From Halichondria panicea (Eukaryota > Porifera > Demospongiae > Suberitida > Halichondriidae), in contig NC_087380.1 in assembly GCF_963675165.1 (NCBI RefSeq), positions 2,223,803 to 2,287,802 of the forward strand: 64,000 bases of DNA. Reading direction: 5' to 3'. Of this stretch, positions 12,501 through 25,331 are shown piece by piece. Position 1 is the stretch's first letter. Each line of letters starts with the position of its first letter. The notes below the pieces were generated by a model. The model made no database searches. It was given only the letters and a program-made list of their open reading frames with translations, and was not told the DNA's origin. Made by a program: the position numbers and the translations under genes.

Positions 12501-15500
12501 GTCAACAATTTCTACCAACAATAATAACATACGTAACATCATGCTTATTACCTCTTCTATAACACTCTAATATTTTTTGAGCGAACATAAAACATGGCGA
12601 AAAGCATTAGAAAGCGCAGCTTGCACCACGCACTCGTTATACAGGTGATATTGATGAGTGTACTGGACCCAACATCTGCCAGCAAGTGTGTACCAACACT
12701 GAGGGATCGTTCACCTGTGGATGTGAGGCAGGATATGTGTTGGACAGTGACAGAGCATCATGTTCTGGTATGAAGTGATGTGCTATATTGCATTACTTTT
12801 ATTAAAATTATCACAGCAATCACCTGCTCTGCTCTTTCTCTTATTGAGAAAGGGGTGATTGTCTACTCCAGTAACACAGCTGAGCCTTATGACTATGGAA
12901 CAACAGCTGTTTATGAATGTGACATTGGGTATGAAGTAACCAGTGGAGACAGTGAGAGGACCTGTACTGAATCTGCTTTAACTTTAGAAGGAATTTGGAA
13001 TGGAACCATATCTACCTGTTCAGGTATAGTGGTCTGGGCACTGTGCATTGCATGGATACCGTATATAGCAGGTAATTTTCGTTCGTGGAAAATTTTCAAT
13101 GAAATACCCAGTTAAAAAATTTTGTAATCTAAATAATTATTATCAGAATGCACAATTATAGTTTTAATTTTTGTATTAATACTCTAAATACAAAAAACCC
13201 GAAAATGTCCACCATGCGAAAATAACCCGCTATACGATACGCTGTAATTACGATTATGTTTAATAGCTATTTCTTGTGGCTCTCCTCCCACCATGATGAA
13301 TGCAAATATTGGAGGGCCCACTCCTGACACAACCTACCAAGGCAAAGTGACCTATACCTGTGTTAGTGGGTATTGGATCTCCAATGGAGACACCACAGCA
13401 ATGGCTAGCTGTATGGCTAATAAGACCTGGGGACCTCTACCAACTTGTTCACGTATGCATGTGATTGTAATATTATAATGATGTGTTTAAATTGCTCTCA
13501 CCCACTCAGTTGTGGATTGTGGTTCTCCTCTCAATATATCTATTCTCAATGGCTCACCTGGAGCACCATCCAGAACAACCTACCAAGGGACAGTAATCTA
13601 CACCTGTGATAGTGGGTATGAGGTCTCCACTGGAGTCACCACAGCAATGGCTACCTGTACGGCTAGTGGGACGTGGGGACCTCTACCAATTTGTCAACGT
13701 ATGTGAAGTTGTACTGTCACTGATAATAGCTACTGCATTGACTGTTGTGTTCTCACCCACTCAGCTGTGGATTGTGGCTCCTCTCCCTCCATTGGCAATG
13801 GATCTCCTGGCATATCCACTCCTGGCACAACTCTCGGAGGGAAGGTGACCTACACCTGTGTCAGTGGGTATGAGGTCTCCACTGGAGTCACCACAGCAAT
13901 GGCTACCTGTACGGCTAGTGGGACGTGGGGACCTATACCAATTTGTCAACGTATGTGAAGTTGACACTGTCACTGATAATAGCTACTGCATTAGCTGTTG
14001 TTCTCACCCACTCAGCTGTGAATTGTGGCTAGCTCCCCTACCACCATTACGTTGCATGACTAATCTATACAGGTGTCTCGTGTGGTGTCCCTCCCTCTGG
14101 CAACAATGCATCTCCTGGAAAACCAACCAGCACAGTGTACCAAGGAGCAGTGACCTACACCTGTGTCAGTGGATATTGGATCTCTCAAGGATCCTTCTCG
14201 AAATTTGCTACCTGTATGGCTGGCAGGACCTGGGGGCCTCTACCAACTTGTTCACGTATGTGAAGTTGCTATTCTGATTAGTAATATAAGTACAGTAAAT
14301 GGTACACAGTTGTGGATTGTGGCTCCCCACCCACCATTGGCAATGCATCTCCTGGAACACAAACTAGAACAACCTACCAAGGGACAGTGACCTACACCTG
14401 TGATACTGGGTATGAGGTATCCAATGGAGTCACCACAGCAATGGCTACCTGTATGGCTAGTGGGGCCTGGGGACCTCTACCAACTTGTCAACGTAAGTAA
14501 TATTTCTTCACCCACTTAATGTAAATAATATTAGGTGTCACATGTGGTGACCCTCCGGACACTGGTCTCAATGCCTCTCCTGGGACACCAACCCCTGACA
14601 CAACCTACCAGTACCAAGAGACAGTGACCTACACCTGTGACACTGGATATCAGATCTCCAATGAAGCCCTCACAGCAATGGCTACCTGTATGGCTAACAG
14701 GACCTGGGGACCTCTACCAACTTGTCAACGTGTGTGAAATTGCTCCCAAACTGAATTAACATTGTTTTCACCCACTCAGTTGTGGATTGTGGCTCTCCTC
14801 CCCCTGGTATAAATGCATATCCTAGAACACTAACCAGCACAACCTATCGAGGGACAGTCCTCTACACCTGTGACACTGGGTATGAGATCTCTAATGGAGT
14901 CACCACAGCAATGGCTACCTGTGTGGCTAGTGGAATGTGGGAAACTGTACCAACTTGTACAAGTACGGTTCAGGGATTTTTCTAACTTCAGATTTGTGCA
15001 TCATAATTATGTACATGCAGTTGTGGACTGTGGTGATCCTCCCACCATTCCCAATGGATCACCCGGGACACCCACCAGGACAGCATTTGGAGGAACAGTG
15101 TCTTACACATGCAACAATAGATATCACATGATGTCAGGATCAGCCACTGTGACTTGTGAGGCTAGTGGGAGTTGGAGCACAAGACCAACTTGCTCAGGTC
15201 TGATCTGTGAACATATACAATAATTTAGTGGTGACATAATTGTTAATAGCCATCTGCAATGACCATCAAATTGAAAATGGTGACATCGATTATGATCCTG
15301 ATACCACACCGAGAACAGAGGGAAACATTGCCTTGTACTCATGTGTGTCTGGTTACCACCTGTCTGGTTTGAGCATTAGGGTCTGTATGGACGGTCGTAA
15401 TGGAATGGAGGGTGTGTGGACTGGATCCATGCCAAGCTGTATAGGTATGAAAACAAGTATAGCAATATCCATTCCCCAGTATATTTCCAATGTGTTGCAG

Positions 15501-18500
15501 CAATCTGTGATAGTCTCACCCTCGCAAATATTGGGTACCGTATTGTGTGCATATTTCAAGGGTATAAATGTTCGCGGTTTTCGCTGATTAAGCATGTACT
15601 GCAAACATTATACCCCCGAATTTAATATCGCACGCATGCTGCAGAAAGGCTGCTATTCCACGAAAACCTTTCTAAATGTCATTCCTCGAAATAAACCCGC
15701 TATACGGTATATCATAGAGATGCTACACTAATTTGTGTATTGTCCACAGGTATCACATGCTCTGCTCTCCCTAATGTTACGAATGGGACCATTGATTACT
15801 CTAGTGGTACTACTGCGCCATATAACTATGGAACAATGGCTACTCATCAATGCAACCATGGACATACCTTAACAACTGGAGACAGAGTGGGGACTTGTAC
15901 TGGTGATGGTAGCACTCCTGATGGTCATTGGAATGGTACTGCTCCTCAATGTCCACGTATGTTATTATTGCATTATCGTATCACATGATAATGTACACAC
16001 ACAGCTGTGGACTGTGGGACTCCTCCATCTATTACCAATGGATCTCCTGGGATACCAACAACCACAACATTCACAGGGACAGTGGTCTACAGCTGTAATA
16101 ATGGCTATGCACTCTTTGGGAATGCTACAAGTACTTGTCAGGCAAATGCAACCTGGAGCAAATCACCAGAATGCAGAGGTACATACAGGTGCACACTGTA
16201 TTTGTCAACATTATTGGGACATACACTAACACATACAGGTATATTTATTAGTGTTATTCAATCTGATGCCCCCATCTTAATTGGAGGTTCCGTTACCATC
16301 ACCTGCACCACTGACTCTCCTGCTGACTCAATAATGTTGTTCCAAGATAACGAACCTCTTCATGACACTATTAATAATCAAACCGCCTTGACTTACAACA
16401 TCTCTCTTGTGACTGACAGCATTCATGGAAACATTTTCAAATGTGAGGCCAAGTTGACGGAAAGAACCTACTTTTCAGACATTGCCTTTGGTATGGTTAC
16501 CATTTCCGTTGAGGGTAAGTATAATAATTGTTTGCAGCTTCTATAGACTTAAACATTTCTCTATACAGTTCCCCAACAACCTATTACGTCTATTATTAGA
16601 ACATCTATCCCTTCAACTCCACAAGTTGGAGAGCCGTACAGTCAAATTTGTACTGTGTCTAAGTTGCCTGGACTAACTCGCACACCAACTGCTCAGTGGA
16701 TGAAGGTTGCTTTGGGGACTAAAAGAATTGGCATGCCCGCTCCTAATCAAGCTGTTCTCACATTCTCTCCACTGAGAACCTCAGATGCTGGCATATATCG
16801 TTGTCAGGGAAACCTCAATACTACTGTTCAACCTGAACTCCTTTTGGACAGCAGCGATTTCGCTATAATTGCTCAAAGTGAGTCAGATATCTATAAAACA
16901 TAATAATTCTATAGTCTGCTGTTTTACAGTGCCAGCACCAACAGTGACAATCTCAAGGTTTCCCTCTGATTCAGCCTTGTTTGCTAACCTCAGTGTGGTA
17001 ACATTTACATGTCAAGTGTCCATACATACAAACATTGATACTTCCGTCACTTTGAGCTTGACTTGGACTCGTGAGGTTTATAGTGATGAAGATGATACAA
17101 CCACTAAAGTGATCATGGTGAATAGTACAACCAAAAAAATTGAGAGGAGATGGACCTTTAATGATTTAACTTCAAAGGACCAGAGAGTGACTTGCAATGG
17201 AGAATTAAGTTCAGCTAACAGTTTTATTCAAGGCAATAGCAGTATGGCTGTAGACACATTGTCTGTTGCTGGTGAGTTGCCATCTTCATCCCCTAAAGCT
17301 AATACGTTCTATTTCATTTAGGAGTGTTTCTCATCAACGACATTGCACTTAACGACAACATGACCTCTGTACCATCGAGGGATGTACATGTCATACAGTG
17401 TCACTCTGACAAGTCAGATACCTTCGATGAAGACCAACATGGATGGACTTTCCCTAATGGCAGTAAAGTTATGGCAACAGATGCACTGGCTGTTGCAACA
17501 CGGGAGGGAGGACACCTGGCACTCACTCGAGTGGGGAACAGTTCCCTGCCAGCTGGAGAGTATTGTTGCAAAGCTCAGGACGCCAGGGGAACCAACCACA
17601 CCCTCTGTGTGCATGTGGAGCCAGGTTAGGGGTGAAGGTAGATGTTATGTCCACTAATTCAGCCAGTAGCCATATAATTGCTTTGGGATTCTTGGGAATT
17701 AATGTGACACACATGCTCCTATAGATGGAACTAACTAGCAATCAATACTTCTAGTTACATAGCCTTATTTTTTCAGGCCCTATATATAATATTTACTACC
17801 CACAGAACCAAGTGCCAGTGGTATGGTTGGAGGGATAGTTGCTGCGATTGTAAGTTTGGTGATTGCTCTACTGATCATTGGAGCAGTTATTGTCATTGTT
17901 GTCAGGTAAACTTAAGTCAAAGACATTCCTGCATTTATGTGAATGAAGTCCCACAATGCCTAAATACCAACTCTTCTCTGCATTAATGGATGTACCATGA
18001 TTCTTTCAGAGCTCATAGATCTAGAAAGCACACTTTCTCTGGCCTTGCATTTGGTGGAGGGAGAGTCAAGCGTAAATCTCTCTTCACTGTGAAAGTTGAC
18101 CCCCTGACCCCATTGGACATACCCCTGGATGATCACATTGACACCTTGACCCCTGATGCAAATATGTATGTGGGTGTGACCACCTTCAGTAAGGAACCGG
18201 ATAAAAAGATTGAAAGAAATCAGCAAGGTATCACAACAAATAATTACCCTTAAGTATATATACGTGAGTCTTCTACTATTTCACAGGATCTGTACTTGGT
18301 ACAAGCAGTTCATTTTACACCACTGACTTCCCTGCTCATGTAGACACAATGCACGAGGACACAGACAAGCTCTTCGAGACTGAGTACACGGTGAGCATGT
18401 GTGCATGCAGGGTTGAATAATCTTTCTCACTGTTTCACATTTGTGGTAACTTCCTAATTTGTTCATCTCAGTCCATCAGCAAAGAGCCCCACTCTCCCAA

Positions 18501-21500
18501 CAACGAGTCAAAACTGCCTCACAATACAACCAAGAACAGATTCGGAAACGTCTTCCCTTGTGAGTACACAAATTAATGTCAACTTGTGCTTATTCTGTGT
18601 ACAGATGATTTCAACCGTGTTAAGTTGAAGCCTGTGAAGGACATCAGAGGATCAGACTACATCAATGCCAGCTACGTCAATGTGAGTCAATTATCATTCA
18701 GCATCAATCATTTTCATATATACACTGTATTAATATTTGCAGGGCTATATGACCAACACCAAGTACATTGCTGCTCAAGGTGAGCACATCACTCACGCAC
18801 ATTCACAGTGTATCATTGCCCCAAACTCAGGTCCTCTGCCCAATACACTGGAAGATTTCTGGAAGATGATTATGGAGAACAAACTGAGAACAATTGTCAT
18901 GCTCACCAAATGTTTTGAGGAGAGGGTGAGCTACTACACCATTCAACCAAATTCTATTGTCTAGTGGGAGTTTCCCTTCTGATCTTGTAGCTACGTACAA
19001 TTTAAAAATATATTGTCTAGTGGGCTTCTAATCTTGTAGCTACAACATAATTATACCAAATTTATTCTTGTAGAAAAAGTGTGAGTGTTACTGGCCCCTG
19101 AAGGACGACCAACCTCTTGAGATGGGCTGTGGTATTGTGGTCTCTCTGACCAGTATGGTGGCCTTCCCCGACTTCACTGTCAGGAGAATGAAAGTCAATC
19201 AAGTCAGTTTGTTTACAGTTTGGAATGTACTGTCTACACAAACGCCCACAAATTTTGCAAAGTGAAACCTTATAGCTGTTGATAACAATGTTGAAGCATA
19301 CAACGTTGCATTTTGGGATATGTAATTGTGTACACAAACCCCCACGAATTTTAGTGAAGTGAAGCCGTTGTTATGAATTATTACATTGTTTATTACATGT
19401 ACAATCATGTACCACTGTTATACACAATTCCAAGTAACTAATAATAAACCCCACCCCCTATAGCCCACCCTCGGTTCGTCCCCTGTGTTTGAGGTGACCC
19501 TGTTCCACTACACCTCCTGGCCAGACCACGGTGTCCCCTCCAGTGGCATGTCCCTCATCTACTTCACTCGTGCTGTTCGTAAGACACACCCCCAGGACGA
19601 TTCCCGCCCACTCCTCGTACACTGCAGCGCTGGTGTCGGACGCACAGGGACGTTCATTGTCTTAGATACGATGTTGGATCGTATGGAGCAGGATGGGATG
19701 ATACATATCTACGATTGTGTTACTCATATTCGGAAACAGAGGGTGCTCCTCGTACAGACTCTGGTACGCTTGGAAATTAATATGGTGTCCCTGAAAACCC
19801 ATTCAGTCATTATAAGTCTCCCTCTTTCCTCAGTCCCAGTACATCTTCCTGCATGATGCCCTCAAGGAGCTGATAGTGTGTGGGGAGACAGAGATACCAG
19901 CACATGTTCTCATGACAACCGTCAACCAGCTCAAAAAACCAGCTGCTACTGATGAGGAGATAGACATGGCTCAGTCTTGGGTAGAGGAGGACACACCCAC
20001 TGGCTTCCAGCGACAGTTCAAGGTAGGCTATTCATTCGTTGTTCTTGCCCCAATGTATAGTATACTTGCCCCATTCTTGAGATATCACTTTGTGTATTAT
20101 TGCTATGCTCAAGCCTGTGTATTTTGTGGCTGAATGGTAATTATCGTTGTGGATACATTTTTGGGGAAGTTAACTTGAACTATTAATACTAGTAAATGTA
20201 TATTACTTAGATTTTGAGTGAGTGTTCTGTGCCTGACGGGACAGAGGACTACTACAGCGCTCAGAATGAGGAGAATGAAGACAAGAACAGATACTCTCAG
20301 ATTTTGCCCAGTAAGCTAAAATCAACTCCACATGCACACGGCGTACTGCAAACATTATGCAGCGTTGTCTCAAACTTACATGTTTTTAGCTAAAAGATTT
20401 CATTTTCAGATGAGATGCATCGAGTCAAGCTTCGATTCTCACCTTCTGGTTCTAACTACATCAATGCCAGCTACATTCATGTGAGGAAGCTAAACAGTAC
20501 CACCCACACACTATCTGCACTGTTTATGTGCTACTTCTTGTCCAGGGCTACCAATGCACTATGTATTTCTCTATTGTGAAGTGTTTCTCCCAACAATAAT
20601 CCAGTTTTTAAACTCTCTCGTGTCCAGGGCTACCAACAGAGGCGAGGGTACATAGCCACTCAAGGTCCCCTGGAGCACACCACTGGAGACTTGTGGAGGA
20701 TGGTGGTGGAGAATGAGTGCAGCTGTATCGTCATGCTCTGTACCCTCAGGGAGGGGGAGGAGGTGTGTTGTATTTGTTTATACTTTCATTTTTAACTTGC
20801 ATTTAGAAAGTGAATATTTGCACATAAACAGTTTTAACAAAACTTTTTATGCAGCAAAAAGTACAATGTATACATAACCCTAAACCTCCTATAGCTCTTA
20901 TTGAACAGTATATGCACTGTACTGTATTTTCACTTATTTTCTTTCTTCTTCAACAGAAGGTGTGCCATCGCTACTGGCCCAAGTTCCAAGGAGAGGCAGG
21001 CACTTATGGTGACTTCACTGTCACTCAGCAGACATTCGACGCTTATGGTGACTACGTTGTCAGAAAACTATCTGTTGCCATGGCAGCCTCCGATGAGACC
21101 CCTTCCGTGGTGACACAGTTCCACTTCACCCGCTGGACCGAGAAGGACCCCCCACAGAGCCCTGCCGCTATACTGGACGTTGTGCAGGAGGTGAATGCTG
21201 TTCAGATGGCCTCAGGCAACAAGCCCATTGTGGTCATGTGCAAGTAAGTGAGTATGAGTGTGTGTGATGGTACAGCCTGTTATGTATACTTATGCTAAAT
21301 AAGTATCTGAATGTTTCACTACCCCCCCCCCCACACACACACACACACACGCAGCAACTAATGCATTATAGTAAACACTGTCTCACTGCCCACACTTAAT
21401 ACCTCCCCCTCACACACATGCAGCAATGGGATTGGTCGCACTGGAGTGTTCATCACCCTGCATGCTCAACTGGAGCGACTCAAGATTGAGGGTGTGGTCG

Positions 21501-21824
21501 ATCTGTTCCAGTTCATCAAGTTTGCTCACAAACAAAGGGAGGGACTCGTTAGCAGTCCTGTAAGTCATTACAATACAAGTCTATTGGAAGCTACATTCTA
21601 CTGTATTCTATTCTCCATTCTATGCTGTAGATCCAATGTTTAGCTACTCTGTTTATTTTGCTAAAGTATACGTGTGTGCATGCTTTATAGATATTATCTT
21701 TCAATATGAAGTAATCACTGTACATACACCCACTGTGCAGGAGATGTATGCTTTCTGTCACGAGGCACTGGCTGACTATGTGGACAGTTTTGAAACTTAT
21801 GCCAACTTCAAAGAACTGGTTTAA
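9580..21824 (+). CDS. Gene B: receptor-type protein tyrosine phosphatase with 17 CCP, 3 EGF and 5 Ig-like domains
   Basis: Complete 42-exon model, frame open throughout, about 2478 aa. The ATG at 9580 ([20 protein letters not shown]) starts a signal peptide and is the start conserved in C, D and E; an in-frame ATG at 9562 would add 6 residues. Order: signal 9580-9673; CHTD-type Ig-like 9744-10118; CCP and EGF exons 10174-16178 (listed separately); Ig-like 16239-16514, 16569-16877, 16930-17271, 17322-17624; membrane 17806-17905; juxtamembrane 18010-18227, 18287-18390, 18472-18559; D1 18605-18681, 18743-18779, 18831-18925, 19074-19202, 19464-19763, 19834-20022; D2 20211-20310, 20410-20480, 20628-20762, 20957-21243, 21424-21559, 21741-21824. 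D1 keeps WPDHGVP and [13 protein letters not shown]2 has WTEKDPP and MCNNGIGRTG. Predicted plasma-membrane phosphatase; the ligand is unknown. It is the only paralogue seen here with EGF modules. Confidence 0.85.
9744..10118 (+). other. N-terminal CHTD...YCC Ig-like domain (gene B)
   Basis: A single 125-codon phase 1-1 exon directly after the signal peptide. Landmarks: [17 protein letters not shown], the [13 protein letters not shown] strand and PTGSYCC followed by FCAKL. The spacing of CHTD and YCC resembles the two cysteines of an Ig-like fold with extra adjacent Cys. Equivalents: D 40531-40908, E 55432-55803 and three internal copies in E. A shorter relative (CHSD...GWxFPNG...YCC) is the membrane-proximal Ig-like exon of every paralogue. 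I do not know a named Pfam family for it. Confidence 0.6.
11119..12767 (+). other. Three calcium-binding EGF-like exons in gene B
   Basis: Exons 11119-11235, 11463-11582 and 12645-12767 each encode one cbEGF module. All begin DIDEC, the calcium-binding signature, and contain CTNTxGSxxC with six cysteines. The first exon uses a GTTAGT donor so that TGT is completed across the junction. The second is shortened near its end ([11 protein letters not shown]) compared with the third ([14 protein letters not shown]). The second and third are near-identical elsewhere, so they are a recent duplication with two CCP exons between them. None is present in C, D or the visible part of E. Confidence 0.75.
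12121..12172 (+). pseudogene. Dead CCP exon relic in a gene B intron
   Basis: CACACACAG followed by a stretch ending ACTCCTCCGTCTATTACCAATG matches the intron end and first third of the [15 protein letters not shown] exon (as at 16005). The Cys region reads TTAATTTGACATAG, with a stop and a lost Cys, and nothing of the rest of the exon follows. It lies in the 582-bp intron 12063-12644, where I see nothing else. Confidence 0.55.
13057..13239. mobile_element. TACCGTATAG-type MITE in gene B (CCP6/CCP7 intron)
   Basis: The left end TACCGTATATAGCAGGTAAT and right end ATAACCCGCTATACGATA are inverted copies. The interior is AT-rich without an ORF. Other members lie at 15536-15709, 38409-38631, 52788-52994 and 56482-56673. 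Confidence 0.65.
14015..14050 (+). pseudogene. Truncated CCP exon start in gene B
   Basis: After a good acceptor (CACCCACTCAG) the sequence begins CTGTGAATTGTGGCTAGC, matching the VDCGSP start of neighbouring CCP exons. TAG follows the CG motif and the rest of the exon is gone. The next functional acceptor is at 14072. If the 14014 acceptor were used, the product would terminate. Confidence 0.6.
15501..15535 (+). pseudogene. CCP exon start cut by a MITE in gene B
   Basis: TTGCAG followed by a frame reading [12 protein letters not shown] matches the first dozen residues of a CCP exon (compare [11 protein letters not shown] at 11632). It stops exactly where the inverted-repeat element 15536-15709 begins. 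The remainder of the CCP is not found beyond the element, so insertion was accompanied by deletion. Confidence 0.5.
15536..15709. mobile_element. TACCGTATAG-type MITE in gene B (CCP15/CCP16 intron)
   Basis: Left end TACCGTATTGTGTGCATATT and right end AAACCCGCTATACGGTA are imperfect inverted copies of the family termini. About 174 bp, no ORF. Confidence 0.6.
21321..21353 (+). repeat. C-run/CA microsatellite in a D2 intron of gene B
   Basis: A poly-C run followed by CA dinucleotides, at the position orthologous to the expanded minisatellites of C and D. A single short copy. Confidence 0.8.
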
Positions 21825-24462
21825 TTATAACAGTAACTTCACAAAAACATTTGATTTTAGATTTTACTGCTGCTTTTATAGTTTTTAGATTATTGTACAG
21901 ACTCAGATTATACCAATAGCAAAACTGCATGTGAATGTGTTTACCACTGACTTTTATGATACTGAATTATTGCACTTGCTGGGGTGAGAGTGTGTTCTTT
22001 AACGAATCCTAATGTGTGTTGTTACAATTCTCTCAATAAGTAACTACATGTAGTAAGTTATTGAATCCTATTTATTGCTATGAATATACCCCCCTCCCCT
22101 TGCAGTTTTCTCCAGCAGCGTGGTTGGCGTAATGATGAGATCAATGCTCGTATTGAGTGTATTGAGGCTGACTCTAGTGGAGTGGAGGAGGACGAGGGAC
22201 TCTACGCCACCTATGCCATGCTACACACCTATCGCAATGAGTAAGTGTGGGGGAGAAGGGGGTGAGTACCGTGTACCTGTACGTCTAGTTACATTAAAAT
22301 CACGATTTATATAAATAGTATTTAATACTTGCTTAGGTAATTAGATTGTTGGATTGGACAATCGCATTTACATGCACACTGGGAATTATAATCCTTACTA
22401 CATTACTTAGTTTAGCACTGCGCAAAAATCATACATGGGTGGTAGCTAGTCATTTGAAGTATATATAGTGAAGTTGATGTGCTTGGATCCCTAGATACTG
22501 CCATAGATATTTGGTACTGCAGGTATTACCATCATGAGACCGTAAGTATTCAGTTTCCATGATACACTGTAACTGTGTATCTAATTTTACAGTGTACATG
22601 CATGGGAATCTATGCTAGTAAGAGCTTGCATGAGCAGATGTTGCATGTTGTCCTTGCTACATCACATGATGTACATTGTCTTCTTGCAAAAACATTTATG
22701 TGTGCCTTTACTTGCATAAACTTTCACAGTCTAACCTCCTATCCGACTACCAGTTGATATCCGAGGAGCGTTGTGTGAAAAAACCACCCCCTCTCTAACC
22801 CTCGGAGAGTGGGAGGGGTCAGATCAGAGACCGCCACCACCCCATAGGTACATGTGTGTGAGGTGGTACTGAGACAGTTGAAAGCTGTAGCTATACGTGT
22901 ATAGTTGTAGCCTCGACTCCATAATTGTCTACATGTAACAGTATGCTAATAATTACTTTGAGTGTATGGGTGCACGTACGTACATGTACAGCAAATTGTG
23001 CTGTACTGTGACATTGCTGTTATGGGTACTTCCTATAGAGCCTGTACATACTGTTGTGTATGAATGACAGTGATTGCTCTGTCCCCCCTGCAATTTCAAC
23101 AGCTGGTCAGTTACAAGGACCTGAAGGTGTCACGTGACCTGTCGAACTTTTTAGAGTTAGCCTGGATGAACCCAAGTATCTCGTGATCGTAAGTCAACCA
23201 ACATCTATCTTGAGTTAACTATTCTGTCAATATAACGATCCCCAATTGAGGTTGTTATCTTGCACCCCCTCACTACCCATGTGTAAACAGTTGCTTTCAG
23301 TTTGGTGTATAGTCTCATTGCTATTCCATGCACTTAGCTATGTGCACAATGGGTCTTTGCTTTTCTTCAAAGAGTATAATAGTCTGTGCATGAGTGTTGT
23401 GTGCTTGCTTTCAATCTGATAGAGTGCTTTAGTGTTTACTGTGAACATTATACTTGTTGTGTTGCCCTGAGACAATGTTTGTGCACCTGTGTGACCTACC
23501 ATTCAATATAAAATAGCCTAGGGCTGTGATAGTTTAGGAACTCTAGTAAATGGTGCATGTTTCTTTTGTTCCATTAGTATTCAGTGGGGCTATCTCAACA
23601 AGCGCCTTCTGCTGGGACTTTAATGAGACTTTGCGCACATGCGGTCGATCCTTTCTCTTTGTTCACTGCTTTAGCTTTTGCATGTCTGACAATATCAAAA
23701 TAGTAATTTAATAAGTGTATCTCTTACCTTGAGTCATATAGTGTGAATGTGACCTCTATATACTTTAAATCCATTGCCTTAGTTTTCATTATGATCTTTA
23801 CAGACTATATTATACTGTAGAAGAAGCCACTAGAAGAAGCCACTACTGGTTTTGAAACCGTTTATCAAATCTCTGCGTTTATATACTTTGACCAGATATC
23901 TTAATACTTACCACAAAATGGAGTGGCTGACAATAATCTCTTCCGGTCTGTTTTGTGTAGTTATATAGGGCAAGGCTATCATTCATTTGCTGTCAAAGGA
24001 GCTAGTTCATACTGGTATTTGTGTAAGGTTGATAGTTATAGCTGTTACGAACAGTTTTCACTGTAAAGAGAAAGTGCTACGTATTTCTCATAAGTATTTC
24101 GCTATATTCTCTGTATGCACTGGCCCTGGTTTCTATATTTCTTTGGCTCAAGTTTGTTCTTTCCTCAACTGGTAAACCCAACGAGACATTCCTGGTTCGA
24201 CCCAAGGGTAATGTGGAGGACTCCTCAACTATGCCTTGCATGTCACATGTAAGTAACGGGTGTATAGTTCATTGCCATGGTTTTTCTATTTGTAATAAAG
24301 CACTGCATATTATAGTTCGTATAAAATTCCATGATTTTCAGCTTGCAATTAACTTAATCAACTATGTACTTGTATCTACTGTTATCTACAATGTATTGTG
24401 TGTATTAACCTTTCAAATTCAATTTTGACTATATCTGCTCAGTTTGCAGTTCTATATGTTAT

Positions 24463-24578
24463 AGTTATAGACTAATCACAAGGTTTGTATGGAATATACA
24501 GTGCATGATGCCCGAGGGCTTTGCCCGAGGTTTGAATGCACTGTATATCCATACAAACCGTGTGATTGGTCAATAACT
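24463..24578. mobile_element. Imperfect 116-bp palindrome (foldback/MITE-like)
   Basis: Arms of about 43 bp: AATCACAAGGTTTGTATGGA on the left against TCCATACAAACCGTGTGATT on the right, with ATACAGTGCA/TGCACTGTAT inside and a GCCCGAGGGCTTTGCCCGAG core. It may be an independent foldback element or one terminus of the Crypton-like insertion that starts about 90 bp downstream. It is absent from the A, C and D tails. Confidence 0.65.
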
Positions 24579-24665
24579 GTTTTCTTGCATGTTGCTATTG
24601 ACAGCAATTTTGAATTTATTATTACATGTAGCTATTAGCCATACAAAGAACAAGTAGAGTAGAGA

Positions 24666-25331
24666 ATGAGTTCTACTAGACTAGGTGTAGGCTACTCAAT
24701 GGACCTTAAACTTAATGTTGCCCCTGAAGGGTGGTTCTCTGATGAAGAGGGTCCTTTGACAGGTCCTTTGACAAAGAAACAAAAACTTTAACTTGAATCT
24801 CGATTTAAAACTGCCACTGAAGAAGACCTAGACAGCTACACAGAAAAACAAGCACCAAAAAACACAAATTACTCTACTACTTGGGCTGTTCGCAACTTTT
24901 TAGACTGGATAAAGCAGCGGAATTTGCGTTTTCCAACTGTTCCAGTACCTGAAGCGCTCCTAACATCTGGCACTGCCAAACAATTGGACCGTTGGTTGTC
25001 TTTTTATGTACTGGAAACCCGAAATAACAAAGGAAAACCTTATCCTCCAAAAACCCTTTATCAGCTACTGTGTGGGCTGCTTCGACACATGCGTGGAATA
25101 AACCCCAACACCCCCAACTTCCTTGACAAGACCAACCCCTCCTACAAGAAGCTCCACCCACAAAACGGAAACATCCAGCTCCTCCCCCAGTTTTGCAGCA
25201 AACAAGCCCAGCACACTTCCCAAGAAACGAGCGGCTCGTACTACTCTCACAAAGCGAAAGGGAAGACACCTATAAACTATAATTTGCAGCAAACAAGCCC
25301 AGCAAACGAGCGGCTCCTATACTACTCTTGA
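24666..25331 (+). pseudogene. Decayed Crypton/DUF3504-like (ZMYM2/QRICH1/KIAA1958-type) ORF
   Basis: From an ATG at 24666 the frame runs to a TAA near 24789, then continues in the same frame to 25331. The conserved part reads WAVRNFLDWIKQRN, then LDRWLSFYVLETRN, YPPKTLYQLLCGLLRHMRG and FLDKTNPSYKKLH. This resembles the N-terminal part of Crypton-derived tyrosine-recombinase-like proteins (the domain in KIAA1958, QRICH1 and ZMYM2); the catalytic recombinase part is absent. The 3' part contains degenerate direct repeats (CAAACAAGCCCAGCA at two sites; ACATCCAGCTCCTCCCCCA near 25170 and 25388). The assignment is from remembered family patterns and needs a profile search. Confidence 0.5.

Larger units (their letters stand above)
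10174..16178 (+). other. CCP/sushi exon array of gene B (17 exons)
   Basis: CCP exons: 10174-10350, 10418-10603, 10817-11026, 11632-11811, 11853-12062, 12817-13023, 13267-13452, 13510-13698, 13765-13950, 14073-14255, 14310-14492, 14535-14729, 14780-14962, 15021-15197, 15250-15444, 15750-15956, 16005-16178. Each is one phase 1-1 exon of 174-210 nt with the CCP pattern: Cys, NG, TYTC, GY, a second-half Cys, W and a final Cys. Exons 13267-14962 form a homogeneous local family (VDCGSP...TYTCxxGYEVS...AMATC...WGPLPTC), so this stretch has expanded locally. CCPs typically bind proteins or glycans extracellularly, as in complement regulators. Confidence 0.8.
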
